NCBI GenBank assembly: GCA_030447665.1
Contig: JAUJOJ010000004.1
Location: 122,822 to 157,007 of the forward strand
DNA: 34,186 nt
From: Allosphingosinicella sp.
GTDB lineage: Bacteria > Pseudomonadota > Alphaproteobacteria > Sphingomonadales > Sphingomonadaceae
Direction of reading: 5' to 3'
Shown: positions 8,894-18,856 of the stretch, one piece after another
Position numbering within the stretch: position 1 is the first letter of the stretch
Layout: every line of letters begins with the position of its first letter
Translations under genes and position numbers: made by a program
The notes under the pieces: model-generated
Databases searched by the model: none
The model's input: only the letters and a program-made list of their open reading frames with translations
What the model was told of the DNA's origin: nothing

Positions 8894-9889
8894 AAGGCCC
8901 GGATCGCGTCGACCAGCGCCCGCGCATGGGCGGGGTCGGTGTCCCAGGCGGTGACGAGCCGGGCCTCGCCCGGCCCCCAATCGTAGAAATCGAAGCCGAG
9001 GCTGCGAAGCTTGGCCGCTTCTTCGGGAATGACCTTGAGGAAGATCTCGTTGGCCTCGACCGGCAAAACCAGCCGGTCCCCGGCGGCCTCAGCCAGCTTG
9101 GCCGCGCTTTCGTTGGAGGCGCGGGCGTTGCGGAGCCAGACATCGTCCTCCAGCATCGCCAGGATCTGCGCGGCGAGGAAGCGGCCCTTGGACAGGAGAT
9201 GGCCGGCCCGCTTCCTGCGGTAGAGCGTCGCGTGGCGAAGCCCCGGCCGGAAGAAGATCAGCGCCTCGGCCGACATGCCGCCATTCTTGACGAAGCCGAA
9301 GGAGAGCGCGTCGATGCCGGCGCGCCAGGTGAGGTCCGCCGGCGAGCATCCCGCCCGCGCCGCCGCATTGGCGAAGCGCGCGCCGTCCATGTGGAAGCCG
9401 AGCCCGCGGCTTTTGCAGAGCTCGCCCAAAGCGGCGACCTCGACCGGTGTGTAGACGAGCCCGTATTCGGTCGCGTTGGTGATCGACAGCGCCGCCGCTG
9501 CACCTGGTGGACGTCGTTCCGCACCGTGGCGAGCAGCGCCTCGACCGAAGCCGGATCGAGCTTCGCCCCTCGCCCTCGGCAAGCAGCAGCTTGGCGCCAT
9601 GCGTGTAGAATTCGGGCGCACCGCATTCATCGTTCTGGATATGCGCGTCGCGGTGGCAGACGATGCTGCCATGAGGCGGGCAGAGCGCCGCCAGCGCGAG
9701 CGAATTGGCCGCCGTCCCGGTGGTGGCCCAGAGCGCCTCGACCTTGGTCTCGAACAGGGCCGAGAAAGCGCCGTCGAGGCGCGCGCTCAGCGCGTCGCCA
9801 TCATAGGCGGTGTCCACTCGATTGGCTTCGCCGATCGCGGCCATCACTTCCGGGCAGGCCGCCGCGGCATTGTCGGAGAAAAATCGCAT
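8890..9889 (-). pseudogene. Low-specificity L-threonine aldolase, two frameshifts
   Basis: This PLP enzyme cleaves L-threonine/allo-threonine to glycine and acetaldehyde. The N-terminal part from 9889 reads MRFFSDNAAAACPEVMAAIG and continues through PYDGD-type and ATTGTAANSLAL motifs to KLLLAEGEG. The frame changes near 9567, continues as AKLDPASVEALLATVRNDVH, changes again near 9495, and resumes as AALSITNATEYGLVY to the end. The last part includes GLGFHMDGARFANA and the PLP-lysine segment LSFGFVKNGG. Adding one base at each break gives 333 residues, the normal family length. Both breaks are in short G/C runs. It is coupled to the downstream exporter by a GTGA overlap. Confidence 0.85.
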
Positions 9890-10062
9890 GGCCGCGCCAT
9901 AGAGCCCGCTCGGCGAAGGTCAACGCGCCATGTGGGGGCGGACGCTCGGACGGCGTTCTCCTGCGCCGGCCGGCATTCTCTTGCAAAACAGGCGGCATGT
10001 TTACCCAACTTTAGCCCTCTTTGCTTAGGGTCTTGCCAAGTTCGCGAAGGGACAAGAAGAGG

Positions 10063-10545
10063 ATGGGCGTAGAGAATTTTCCGGGGGCGTCGGACGGGGC
10101 GAAGACCGGCCAGCGGAGCGCCAAGCGCAACCGCGTGCTGCTTGCCGCCAGGCTCAAGACGTCTCTCGGGGAGATCGATGCCCGGCTGAGGGACCTCTCG
10201 CAGAAGGGCGCGCTGGTCGAATGCGACGAGCGCCTGTCGGTCGGCGACGAGGTGGTCTTCACGCGCGGCGCGACCATCGTTCCGGCCCGCATCGCCTGGA
10301 CCGGCGGCCACCGGATCGGGCTCGAGTTCCTGCGCATGATCGACGAGAGCGAGGTGCTGGTGCAGCTCGGCCGCGGCCCGTCGACATCCTCGCAGCAGCG
10401 TTTCCGCCGTCCGCCCCTGCACGGCGGCCTCAGCGAGCATGAGCGGAAGCTTGCGCGGCTTTGGGGCGCGAATGGGAATCAACTTCTCGGGGGAATGAGC
10501 AGACCGAGCGGGCGGGCCCGCCGGAAAGCACCGATACCATGCTGA
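10063..10545 (+). CDS. PilZ domain protein
   Basis: The start is the ATG at 10063, preceded by AGAAGAGG. A canonical cyclic-di-GMP signature is present: RSAKR (RxxxR) followed about 28 residues later by RDLSQKG (DxSxxG). The strands GDEVVFTRGATIVPARIAWTGGHRIGLEFL complete the PilZ fold. A Ser/Gln linker leads to a C-terminal SEHERKLARLWGA segment. After that segment the frame becomes Arg/Pro-rich. Shifting by one base near 10471 instead gives MGINFSGE and a stop at 10498, a more natural tail, so a frameshift near the 3' end is likely. As read, the frame overlaps the next PilZ gene by 7 bp. Confidence 0.85.
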   Translation: MGVENFPGASDGAKTGQRSAKRNRVLLAARLKTSLGEIDARLRDLSQKGALVECDERLSVGDEVVFTRGATIVPARIAWTGGHRIGLEFLRMIDESEVLVQLGRGPSTSSQQRFRRPPLHGGLSEHERKLARLWGANGNQLLGGMSRPSGRARRKAPIPC

Positions 10546-10874
10546 ACTACGGCAACCCAGTCGAGATTACGGGCCATCTGGCGACCGCCCCATGCCCGAA
10601 CGGACGCAGGGCGGAGCGTACCCATGTCGAAATGGGCGCCGGTCTCCGGCAACGCGGCGCCAGCGGCGTCACCGTCCGCATCCTCGATCTCTCGACCGAC
10701 GGCTTCAGGGCTTCGACGCACCTCGATTTGCAGGTGGGGTCCGACGTCTGGCTGAAGCTTCAGGGCCTGGAGGCCCTCCACGCCAAGGTCGCCTGGACCA
10801 GCGCCCACTTCGTCGGCTGCGCCTTCGAGCGCCCGCTCCATCCGGCCGTGCTCGATATGGTGGTGAGGAAGTAA
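10539..10874 (+). CDS. PilZ domain protein (111 aa)
   Basis: The start is the ATG at 10539 (MLNYGNPVEITG). The motifs RRAER (RxxxR) and LDLSTDGFRAS (DxSxxG) are intact, followed by GSDVWLKLQGLEALHAKVAWTSAHFVGCAFERPLH, so cyclic-di-GMP binding is expected. The gene directly follows another PilZ gene on the same strand and probably shares its transcript. Its 3' end and flank are repeated in decayed form near 14940-15066. Confidence 0.88.
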   Translation: MLNYGNPVEITGHLATAPCPNGRRAERTHVEMGAGLRQRGASGVTVRILDLSTDGFRASTHLDLQVGSDVWLKLQGLEALHAKVAWTSAHFVGCAFERPLHPAVLDMVVRK

Positions 10875-10923
10875 CCTGTCCGGAGCCGCTCAACGGCGAT
10901 GGGGCGATGCTGCTGGTCAATGA
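10808..10923 (+). repeat. Source copy of a PilZ 3'-end duplication
   Basis: The last 22 codons of the PilZ gene plus about 50 bp of 3' flank (TTCGTCGGCTGCGC to CCGGAGCCGCTCA and the following ATG-rich stretch) recur with many differences at 14940-15066. Because the noncoding flank is included, this is a segmental duplication rather than family resemblance. Confidence 0.7.
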
Positions 10924-11159
10924 TTCGGCGCAAACCAAGCCCTTGCTCTCGCGATGACCAAGGGCGCGGCTTCGGTCGCCTGTTTTTCCAGCCGCTCGTG
11001 GTTCATGGGGCGCGATGGGGCGATGCTGGGCCTTATTTCTTCTTTGCTTTTGCCGACTGTTGACGTCCGCCTTCACGAGCCGAATTCGCCGGGTGAATGC
11101 TATCCAATCGCGTAAGACCATCTGATCGTCTAGCGGCAATCGCGGCGGCCGCTCATGGC

Positions 11160-13277
11160 TTAGCCCGCCAGTTCCATGAGGGCAGCAATGGGTTGATATG
11201 GATGGCAACGCTCGTTCCGGCACCCGGTGCAGGTTTGGGAGAGATTCGCTAATGTACCGAGGCTGACGATGTTGTTCCGGTTCTCAACCAAGGCCATGAT
11301 TTGCGCGGAGAGATCGGCCTGCCGGAACGGTTTAGCGAGACGCGGAAGATCGGGGGCGGGCCCCGTAAAATCGGTGTAACCGGTGACGAGCAGGATCGGC
11401 ATTTCCGGATGAAGCTCGCGGATGCGCGCGGCGAGCTGCACGCCGTCCATACGTGGCATACGGTAATCCGTGATGACTACGTCCACCTGCAGTCGAACGC
11501 CCAATTTGCCCAGGGCTTGAGCGCCGCCGCTCGCTTCCACCACTTCGTGGCCGAGATCGCGCAGCATTTCCGCGGTGCCGATGCGCACCAATTCCTCGTC
11601 ATCGACCAGCAGGATGGTGAGCGGTCGCACGGCTGCAGCAATCTGCTGATGGTGCGGGAGGGATGCGAGCACGTCCTTGGCGGCGGCTGCAGGGAGCCAG
11701 AGATCGGCTCGGGTTCCCTCCCCCCGGGCGCTCGATAGCAGGAACCCGCCTCCGAGCTGGGCGGCCAGGCCATGGATCATCGACAAGCCGAGGCCCGTGC
11801 CCTTGCCGACGCCCTTGGTTGAGAAAAAGGGCTCGATCGCCCGGCGCAAGGTCTCCGCGTCCATTCCCGCGCCGGTGTCGATCACCGACAGGCGCAAGTA
11901 GAGGCCCGGCTTGAGCTTTGGTCGGTCGCGCGGCCCCGAAACAACGCGATCGACGGTGATCGTGAGCGTTCCGCCCGTCGGCATGGCGTCGCGAGCGTTG
12001 ACTGCCAAGTTGAGGATGGCGAGCTCAAGCTGGTTCGCGTCCGCTTCGGCGGGCACAAGATCGGTGCCGCAAGAGACGCGCAGCTCGATGGCCGGGCCGA
12101 TCGAGCTCACAAGAAGGTCGCGCATGCCCTCCACAAGCACGGTAAGATCGACCGCGCTCGTCTGGAGCGGCTGGCGGCGTGCGAAGCCGAGCAAGCGCTC
12201 GACCAAGGTCTTGGCCCGCTCTGCCGACTGGAGGGCACCCGCGATCAGCTTCGCCTCGCGGGTGTCAGCCGCCCCGTAGCGTCGCTGCAGCATGTCGAGG
12301 ACCCCGGTTATGGGGGTGAGCAGATTGTTGAAGTCGTGGGCGACGCCGCCGGTGAGTTGACCGATCGTCTCGAGTTTTTGCGCCTCGTGGAGCTGGGCGA
12401 TCGCCTGTTCGCGCTCGGCGGTGCGCTCCGCGACACGGGCTTCGAGGTCGATCGCTTTCTCCTCCAGCGCCTGCTCGGCCGCCCGCTGGGCGGTGATGTC
12501 CGTGTTGGTGCCGAACCAGCGCACGATCTTGCCGTCTGAATCCCGCACTGGCTGAATGCGGGTGAGGAATGGACGAAAACTCCCGTCGTGGGAGCGCAGC
12601 GGAAAGACCATTTCAAAGGCTTCGCCGCTCGTCAACGACGCCCGCCATCGCTCTAGGACGTCGAGCAGCACATCCGGGTCGTGGACGCTCTGCCAGCCCC
12701 ACCCTTCCATATCCGCGGGCGCAGTGCCGGTGTACTCGTACCATTGCTGATTATACCAGAAGATGTGTCCATCCGGCGCCGCGATCCAGCACAGGGTTGG
12801 TATCGAATTGGCGAGGGTGCGGAATTGGCGTTCGCTTTCGTTCAGCGCGTCGAGGCGGGCGCGCGCTTGATATTGGCGGCGGCGCGCGCGCAATGCCGAG
12901 CGGGCAACGCTGATCAAAGTCGTCGGGTGGAACGGCCGCTCGAGGAAGGTGACGTTGCCGAGCATCTCCAGGTAGCGCGCTGCGGCCGGATTCTGCTCGA
13001 GCCCGCCGCCGCGGCTGGTCAGCAGGATGAAAGGCATGTCCGACCATTCCGGCTGCCCCGCCAGCCATTCCGACAGCCCGTGGAGATCGGCCGTCCGCAG
13101 TGCCTCCTCGGTGGTGACGACGAAGCCGGCGCCGGCCTCCAGAGCGCCGCGCAGGTCCGGGAGCGAACGGACAATGTGCGTTTCGACGCCGATCTCGGCG
13201 AGCATTGACGCCGCCACGGCTGCGTCACGGCCGATGGGCGCCAGGATCAGTGCCCGTTCCGACAGGCATTCACTCAT
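11160..13277 (-). CDS. Hybrid histidine kinase (pseudo-receiver, PAS, HisKA, HATPase, receiver)
   Basis: The protein has 705 residues and no transmembrane segment, so it should be cytoplasmic. Domains in order: a receiver-like fold (about 5-130) in which the usual phosphoacceptor region reads FVVTTEE without Asp; a PAS domain with PAC motif (150-265, GTNTDIT); a coiled linker; HisKA with GGVAHDFNNLL (H314); HATPase with N-box NLAVNARDAM, G1 DTGAGM and G2 GKGTGLGLSM; and a receiver with D559/D560, D604 in VITDYRMP and K649. A tail after residue 665 contains CTGCRNERCH. It overlaps the KaiC-like gene by 8 bp (ATGAGTGA), so it is the second gene of that operon and probably acts with it. Confidence 0.93.
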   Translation of the reverse strand: MSECLSERALILAPIGRDAAVAASMLAEIGVETHIVRSLPDLRGALEAGAGFVVTTEEALRTADLHGLSEWLAGQPEWSDMPFILLTSRGGGLEQNPAAARYLEMLGNVTFLERPFHPTTLISVARSALRARRRQYQARARLDALNESERQFRTLANSIPTLCWIAAPDGHIFWYNQQWYEYTGTAPADMEGWGWQSVHDPDVLLDVLERWRASLTSGEAFEMVFPLRSHDGSFRPFLTRIQPVRDSDGKIVRWFGTNTDITAQRAAEQALEEKAIDLEARVAERTAEREQAIAQLHEAQKLETIGQLTGGVAHDFNNLLTPITGVLDMLQRRYGAADTREAKLIAGALQSAERAKTLVERLLGFARRQPLQTSAVDLTVLVEGMRDLLVSSIGPAIELRVSCGTDLVPAEADANQLELAILNLAVNARDAMPTGGTLTITVDRVVSGPRDRPKLKPGLYLRLSVIDTGAGMDAETLRRAIEPFFSTKGVGKGTGLGLSMIHGLAAQLGGGFLLSSARGEGTRADLWLPAAAAKDVLASLPHHQQIAAAVRPLTILLVDDEELVRIGTAEMLRDLGHEVVEASGGAQALGKLGVRLQVDVVITDYRMPRMDGVQLAARIRELHPEMPILLVTGYTDFTGPAPDLPRLAKPFRQADLSAQIMALVENRNNIVSLGTLANLSQTCTGCRNERCHPYQPIAALMELAG

Positions 13278-14768
13278 CGAGCGACTGCTCCGCGGCGGCT
13301 GCGCCTTCGCTGATCAGCGACGGGACGCCGCGCAGCACGCCCTGGAAGTTATCAAGCGGCTCGCCGAGCGACATCCCGGTCTCGCCGATCCAATATTCGC
13401 GGATCGTGTCCTCGTGCGAGCCCGTGCGCTTCTTGACCACGGAGATTGCACGGCGGACCCGGCCGGTTGCCTCGAAATAGCGCAGGAGGATCACGGTATC
13501 GGCAAGGTAGGTGACATCCACCGGCGACTTCATGTCGCCGACGAGGCCATGCTGGGCGACGGTGAGGAAGGTCGAAGCGCCTTGGCGGTTCAGATATTGG
13601 AGCAGCTCGTGCATATGCAGGATCAGCGCCTGCTCCTGGGGCATGGCCGCCTGGAAGCCGTTGAGACTGTCGACCACCACGGTGCGTGCGCCAAAGGTCT
13701 CGACGCAGTCGCGTACGCGCTGCGAAAATTCGCCCGGCGTCATCTCGGCTGCATCGACCTGCTCGATCATGAGCATCCCGTCCTCGACCGAAGCCGGCAT
13801 ATCGATGCCAAGTTTCTTGGCGCGGTCGAAGAGAAGGCCGAGTTCCTCGTCGAAGATGAACATCGCCGCCCTTTCGCCGCGCCGAATGGCGGCGAGCGCG
13901 AAGCTCAGCACGAGTACGGATTTGCCGGTCCCGGCAGGCCCCAACACGAGCGTGCTCGAGCCGCGCTGAATCCCGCCGCCAAGTAACGCGTCGAGAGCAA
14001 CGTTGCCGCTGGGGGAAGTCGAGCGTTTGAAGTCGGTCTTGTGCTCGGCGGCGACGAGGCGCGGGAAGACGCGCACGCCACCGGTGTCGATCACACAGTC
14101 GTGAAAGCCGCCGCGGTAGCGCCGGCCTCGATATTTCATGACACGGAGCCGGCGCCGCTCGGCGCCATAGTCCGGCGATAGCTGCTCGAGCCGTATCACG
14201 CCGTGGGCGACCGAGTGCACCGTCTTGTCGTTCGTTTCCGTCGTCATGTCGTCGAGCATCAGCACGGTGGCCTTGTGCTTCGAAAAATAGTGCTTCAGCG
14301 CAAGGATCTGGCGTCGGTATCTGAGCGAACTTTGCGCAAGCAGGCGGATCTCCGAAAGGCTGTCGAGGACGACCCGGTCCGGCTTTGCCTCTTCCATCGC
14401 ATCGAATATGCGCTTGGTGGTTTCGCCGAGCTCGAGATCTGACGAATAAAGAAGGCTCTGCTGCTGTTGCTCGTCGAGAAGGCTCTCCGGGGGCACCAGT
14501 TCGTAAATCTTGATCGCGTCGCTAAGGCTCCAGCCGTGCGACTCCGCGCCTTCGCGGAGCTCGATCTCCGTCTCGGACAAGGTGATGTAGAGGCCGCGCT
14601 CACCTCTCGCCGCGCCATCCATCAGGAATTGGGTCGCGATCGTTGTCTTTCCCGCGCCGGGCTCGCCTTCGAGCAGAAAAGACGACCCCGCCTCAGCCCG
14701 CCTGCTAGAACGTCATCGAGGCCGGCAACGCCGGTCGGAGCCTGTCGCGATTCGTCTTCTCTTGCCAC
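13270..14768 (-). CDS. Double-domain KaiC-like ATPase (frameshift near N-terminus)
   Basis: Two RecA/KaiC-type ATPase domains are present. The first has Walker A GEPGAGKTT, a catalytic-loop stretch ITLSETE and Walker B RVVLDSLSE. The second has Walker A GPAGTGKSV, FIFDEELGLLFDRA and Walker B TVVVDSLNG, with a KKRTGSHEDTIREY C-terminal segment. The start is GTG at 14768, with AGGAAG six bases upstream. The first 30 codons (PTGVAGLDDVLAGGL) are in one frame and Walker A in another; one base is missing near 14675. Repair gives 499 residues, close to cyanobacterial KaiC. No KaiA or KaiB gene is visible. Its overlap with the kinase gene suggests a signalling role; circadian function is not implied. 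Confidence 0.88.
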
Positions 14769-14939
14769 GTGTCGCTTCCTGCCCGCCTTGCGGCCGAGAC
14801 CGGCACAGCGCGAGGCAATGACGATCGGTTAAAACGCGTTGCCGCCGGTCGAGCGCAGCAAAGAGCCGAGAGCCATAATGCAAAACAGACATCGCGGCAT
14901 CCGAAAGTTGCAGGCCACGGCTCGTGTGCGACCAGGCTG

Positions 14940-15066
14940 CCCGGCGAGCCCAGTTCGTCGGCTGCGCGTTCCAGCCCCCGCTCCATTCGGCGGTGCTCGG
15001 CATGGTGGTTAAGTACCCGCCCGGAGCCGCTCACCAAGCGGCAGGCGATGGTGCTGCCGGTGAGGA
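14940..15066 (+). pseudogene. Relic of a PilZ gene 3' end
   Basis: In one frame this reads AQFVGCAFQPPLHSAVLGMV, matching the end of the PilZ protein encoded at 10539-10874 (AHFVGCAFERPLHPAVLDMV). The similarity continues into the 3' flank (CCGGAGCCGCTCA). The equivalent stop codon is gone. No start or RxxxR/DxSxxG motifs are found upstream, so only the end of the gene was copied or survives. Confidence 0.7.
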
Positions 15067-15324
15067 ATGAACTCGCGGCCTCCGCCTCGCCAAGTTATTT
15101 TCCGACGCAGATCGCTGCTCCAGGACGGTCCAGAAGATCAGCGCCCCTCGCCCATCTTCATAATAGGAGACGATTTCAAATAGCGACATACGGTGCGTAT
15201 GTCCCTGCATCGGTACGATGGCCAAATGCGATCCGATCTTCCCTGCCGGCAGGCGCTCTATGATATCAATCGCTATTCGATGCGCTTGCCCCATGCCAGA
15301 ATCGCGTACGCGCGCAGCAGCCAA
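15031..15324 (-). CDS. Doubtful ORF, unknown
   Basis: The frame encodes up to 97 residues; the middle (HRIAIDIIERLPAGKIGSHL, then MSLFEIVSYYEDGRGALIFW) looks protein-like, while the C-terminus overlaps the PilZ relic and is Arg/Pro-rich. I recognise no family. A start at the internal Met at codon 11 is possible. It may be the remnant of a longer gene. Confidence 0.25.
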   Translation of the reverse strand: MAAARVRDSGMGQAHRIAIDIIERLPAGKIGSHLAIVPMQGHTHRMSLFEIVSYYEDGRGALIFWTVLEQRSASENNLARRRPRVHSSPAAPSPAAW

Positions 15325-15480
15325 TTCGGTTTGGCCGAGGCATGCCGAGCCGCTGCCGGCACGCGGAGAACAAGCTGAAACACGCGGCCGAGATACCTGA
15401 AGCGCGGGATGGGAGTTCCCTTTCGTAACGGCTTGGTCGCATCGGCCGATGTGTCGGATTGTATGGCTTGGGAAATCGGC

Positions 15481-17276
15481 TCAGTGCAGATCGTATCGAA
15501 AGACGAGCAGCGCCGACAAAGTCACGATCATGAGAGCCACGAGCGGCAGACCGGTCCTGGTGTAATCGCCGAATTTATAATCGCCCGCCGACATGATCAG
15601 CATGTTGGTCTGATAGGCGATCGGCGTCGCGTAGCAGAGATTGCATCCGAACAGCACCGCGAGCACGAGCGGCTCGACCGGGATACCCAGCTGCTGCGCG
15701 AGGCTGAACGCGATCGGCGTTCCCACCGCGGCGGCGGTCGCGTTCGAGGCGAAGTTGGTGAGGATCGTCACGAACAGCATCACCGCCGCGAGCACGCCGG
15801 CGGGGGAAGGAACTGGAGCCCAAGCGCAATGAGCTGGCTCAGCCATTCGGCGGCGCCGCTGTCCAACACGATCCTGCCGATGGCGATGCTGGCGGCAACC
15901 AGCACGATCACCTTTGCGGAGAGGGCACGGCCGACCCTATCGAACTTGACGCACGCGGTGACGAACATGAGGATCGCCCCTCCGAGCGCGGAGATCGCGA
16001 TCGGAACCAGGCCGATGCTCGCCGGCACGACTGCACCCGCCATGATCGCGAGGGCGAGCGGCGCCTTGGCCGTCCTCGGCAATTCCTTCGAGCCTTCCAG
16101 CATCAGGAGGTTTTCGGCCCTTGCCAGCCTCTGGAGATCGGACAGGGCGCCCGTGGCGAGGAGGATATCTCCTTCGGCGATCTCGCTGTCGGCGCCGGCT
16201 TCGACCCGCTCCTGCCGTGTCTGGCGGGCGAGATGTATCCCGAGGAAGGCGATATTGTATCGCTCGGCGACGCCCGACGACGTTATCCGCTTGCCGATGA
16301 GGCCGGAATCCGCGGCCACCGCCACTTCCACCACTGTCAGATCCTCGCCCGTCCTGGCATAATCGGCCCGCAGCCGCTCCATCAGCCAAGGCGGCGCCGC
16401 GGTCGCGCCGAGCACGCGCATCGCTTCTTCCAACGCCTCGTGGGTTGCGACGACGCCGACCCGGCCTCCTGCGGCGAGTGGCTCGTCTGCGGGAACCTTG
16501 AATTCCGCATCAGCCGGCAGGAGCGTCTTCAGGGCACTGATTGATGCACCGGCCGGCAGCGAGCTGCCGCCGAGGCGCAATGTTGCGCAGAAGCGGCGGG
16601 GTTGATGTCCACCCGTCGGCGAATTGTCCGGCAGGAGGCGCGGCATCACCAGCCAGATGAACGGGAGGGCGACCAGCGCCGCCATCAGCACGATCGGGGT
16701 GAAGTGGAACACGCCCATCGGCCGCATGCCCATGTCGCTGGCGATCCCCACCACGAGCAGGTTGGTGGATGTGCCGATCGTCGTCGCCATGCCGCCGATC
16801 AGAACCGCGCTGTTGACCGGGATCAACGTTCGCGAAGCGGGCATTCCGCCTCTGGACGCTAGAGTGACCAGGATCGGCAGCAACAGAACGACCACAGGCG
16901 TGTCGTTCACCATCATGCTCATGAACATCGCCAGCAACAAAGTCACCAGCAGGCCGAGCTGCCGGTTCAAGCGCCACACCTTGGTCAGGGCGCGCGCCGC
17001 GGGCTCGAGCGCACCGGTCGTGACCAGGCCGCGCCCCATGATCATCAGCGCACAGATGGTGACGAGGGCATAGTGACCGAACCCTTCAAAGGCGAGCTTC
17101 AGGCCATCGGTCTGGCTTTGCCCCGGAAGAGGGAAGAAATAGAGCCCGAGCGCGATCGCGCTGATCGTCAGAAGCGAGATGATTTCGACCCGGGCCCGTC
17201 CGGTCACGAACCCGTAAAACATGGCGACGGTGAGCAGAATGGCCCCGGCGGCGTGCGGGGGCGGCAGATCAAGCAT
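15481..17276 (-). CDS. SLC13-family permease with two RCK_C domains (frameshift near 3' end)
   Basis: The protein is an inner-membrane anion/dicarboxylate-type transporter. An N-terminal membrane half contains the signature MMVNDTPVVVLLLP and TTIGTSTNLLV. A central cytoplasmic part carries two TrkA-C/RCK_C repeats (about 210-290 and 300-390). A second membrane half ends with FASNATAAAVGTP. The frame breaks near 15797-15806 in a run of Cs, where LQFLPPP would continue as GVLAAVMLFVTILTNFASN. One added base gives 598 residues and a length divisible by three. The start is the ATG at 17276 (MLDLPPPHAAG), 91 bp after DUF389 on the same strand. The substrate cannot be told from sequence. Confidence 0.88.
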
Positions 17277-17367
17277 CCTGAAGCCCCCGGGCGGGGATCC
17301 ATCCCGGTGCAGCCGATCGGCAGGGACAGGAGACGGGCGCCGGCGGCTCGCATCGGAGCGGAGCCAC

Positions 17368-18855
17368 TCATGGCTCGGCTTGTCCTGGCGTCAGCCAATC
17401 GAGCTGCACTGCACCGGCCTCGCCGCCGGTCATGATCCGCGCCTGGACGCCGGCCTGCGCCAGCGCTGTTCGGACCGCCTCCCGCGCGCGCGCCGGCCGC
17501 CGAACTGACGCCGATCTGGAGACCGATCCGCTTCGCTGCCCAAGCGGCGGTCTCCATTGCCTGGACGCCCGCCGGCGTCGGCTCGTTACCGTCGAACTCG
17601 ACCTGGGGCAGCGGCGCTGGCGGCGGCACGAGGGTCACGCTCCATTCGCGGCTCCAGACGCGGCGACCCGCGCCTCGAGCGCGCGGTAGCTGGCCAGGTC
17701 CGCTCCCGGCAGAGCGGCCGCGCGCGCATGCGCGCGCTTCGCGCCTGCGGTCGATCAGCACGCGGTCGGCGGCGACGCCCGCCACCAGCGCCAGCCGCTC
17801 CGCCATCCGGGATGCGCTCCGCTCGGCCGGCGAGCCCTTGGCAGCGGCGATCTCCAGCGCCTCCGCATTGCCCTGCTCGGTGCGGACATAGTCGATGCCG
17901 ACCCTCACCGGCCGGCGCAGCAATTCGGTGAGGCGGCTCGTCATCTCCGCTTCCGACCTGGGATCGTAGCGCGCGGAAAAGATTGTCGCCGAAATCGTGA
18001 CGGGATCGGAATCATAGTCGATGTCCAGCTGGCTCAGTCGGGCGTCCGGCCCGAAATGATCGCTCATCGCCGCCTGCGCCTGCCGGGACACCACCGCTTC
18101 CCACGCGATCTGCTTGAGCGACAGCGCCAGCGGCATCGACGCGAGCGCGATCAACACGGTGATGACCAGGGTCGCCTGAAGCCGCGTCTGCCGGGGCGAG
18201 AGGTTGGGGGCAAAGCCGTAGATCCGCGCGAGCACCGCCGCCGCCACGGCGATGGTCATCAGGTTGGTGAAGAACAGCAGCGAGGATCCCGCGAGCACCG
18301 TCACGTTCGCCGTCGCGAGACCATAGCCGACAACCGCCAGCGGCGGCATCAACGCCGTCGCGATCGCCACACCGACAATGGTCCCGTGCCGGCCCCTGAT
18401 CATCGCGTAGGTCCCGGCGAGACCCGAGAAGAGCGCGACCAGGAGGTCGAACAGGTTGGGACGCGTCCTCGCGGCAATCTCGTCGGTGACGGTCTGCAGC
18501 GGCGAAAACAGCACGATCAGCGCGCAGAAGCCGACCGCCATGACGACGCCGATGGCAAGCGCGCGCAGCGTCCGGCGTATCTCCACCGAATCGAAAGTCG
18601 CGAGGGCGAAGCCGAGGCCGATGATCGGCCCCATCAACGGCGATATCAGCATCGCTCCGATCACGACCGCCGGAGAAGAAAGAGCAGCCCGAGAACCGCG
18701 ATCCCGCCGGACATCAACGTCATGAACGCGAAATGGGGCGACCAGCCGGCGTCCTCCTGCACTTGTTCCACGACTGCGCGATGGTCGACGCTCGCCACGA
18801 CATGGCCGCCCCACCAGTCGAGGAAAGGAACCGTCGGAGCTGCCGGCGCGGTCAT
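17368..18855 (-). pseudogene. DUF389 membrane protein, several frameshifts
   Basis: The ATG at 18855 gives MTAPAAPTVPFLDWWGG and leads to HFAFMTLMSGGIAVLGLL. After a break near 18680 the next frame continues SSPAVVIGAMLISPLMGPIIGLG and the remaining helices, the DUF389 signature. The soluble C-terminal half shifts frame near 17745, 17665 and 17490. The joined tail reads AHARAAALPGADLASYRALE, then REWSVTLVPPPAPLPQVEF, then EAVRTALAQAGVQARIMTGG, ending at the TGA at 17368. The net indel is a multiple of three. DUF389 proteins are membrane proteins of unknown function. Several breaks lie in GCGC-rich tracts that are difficult to sequence, so inactivation is unproven. Confidence 0.78.
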
Positions 18856-18856
18856 T

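Larger units (their letters stand above)
14769..15480. other. Degenerate intergenic region
   Basis: These 712 bp lie between the KaiC operon and the SLC13 gene and contain no convincing intact gene. They hold the PilZ relic (14940-15066) and a doubtful minus-strand frame at 15031-15324. The remainder (15325-15480) shows nothing recognisable. The region looks like decaying sequence, with lower G+C in its middle than the flanks. Confidence 0.5.

Noticed and set aside
10897..11028. Repeated 16-mer CGATGGGGCGATGCTG at 10897 and 11013
   Set aside because: There are only two short copies in a noncoding stretch of 285 bp, with no array or larger duplication; probably chance or minor slippage.
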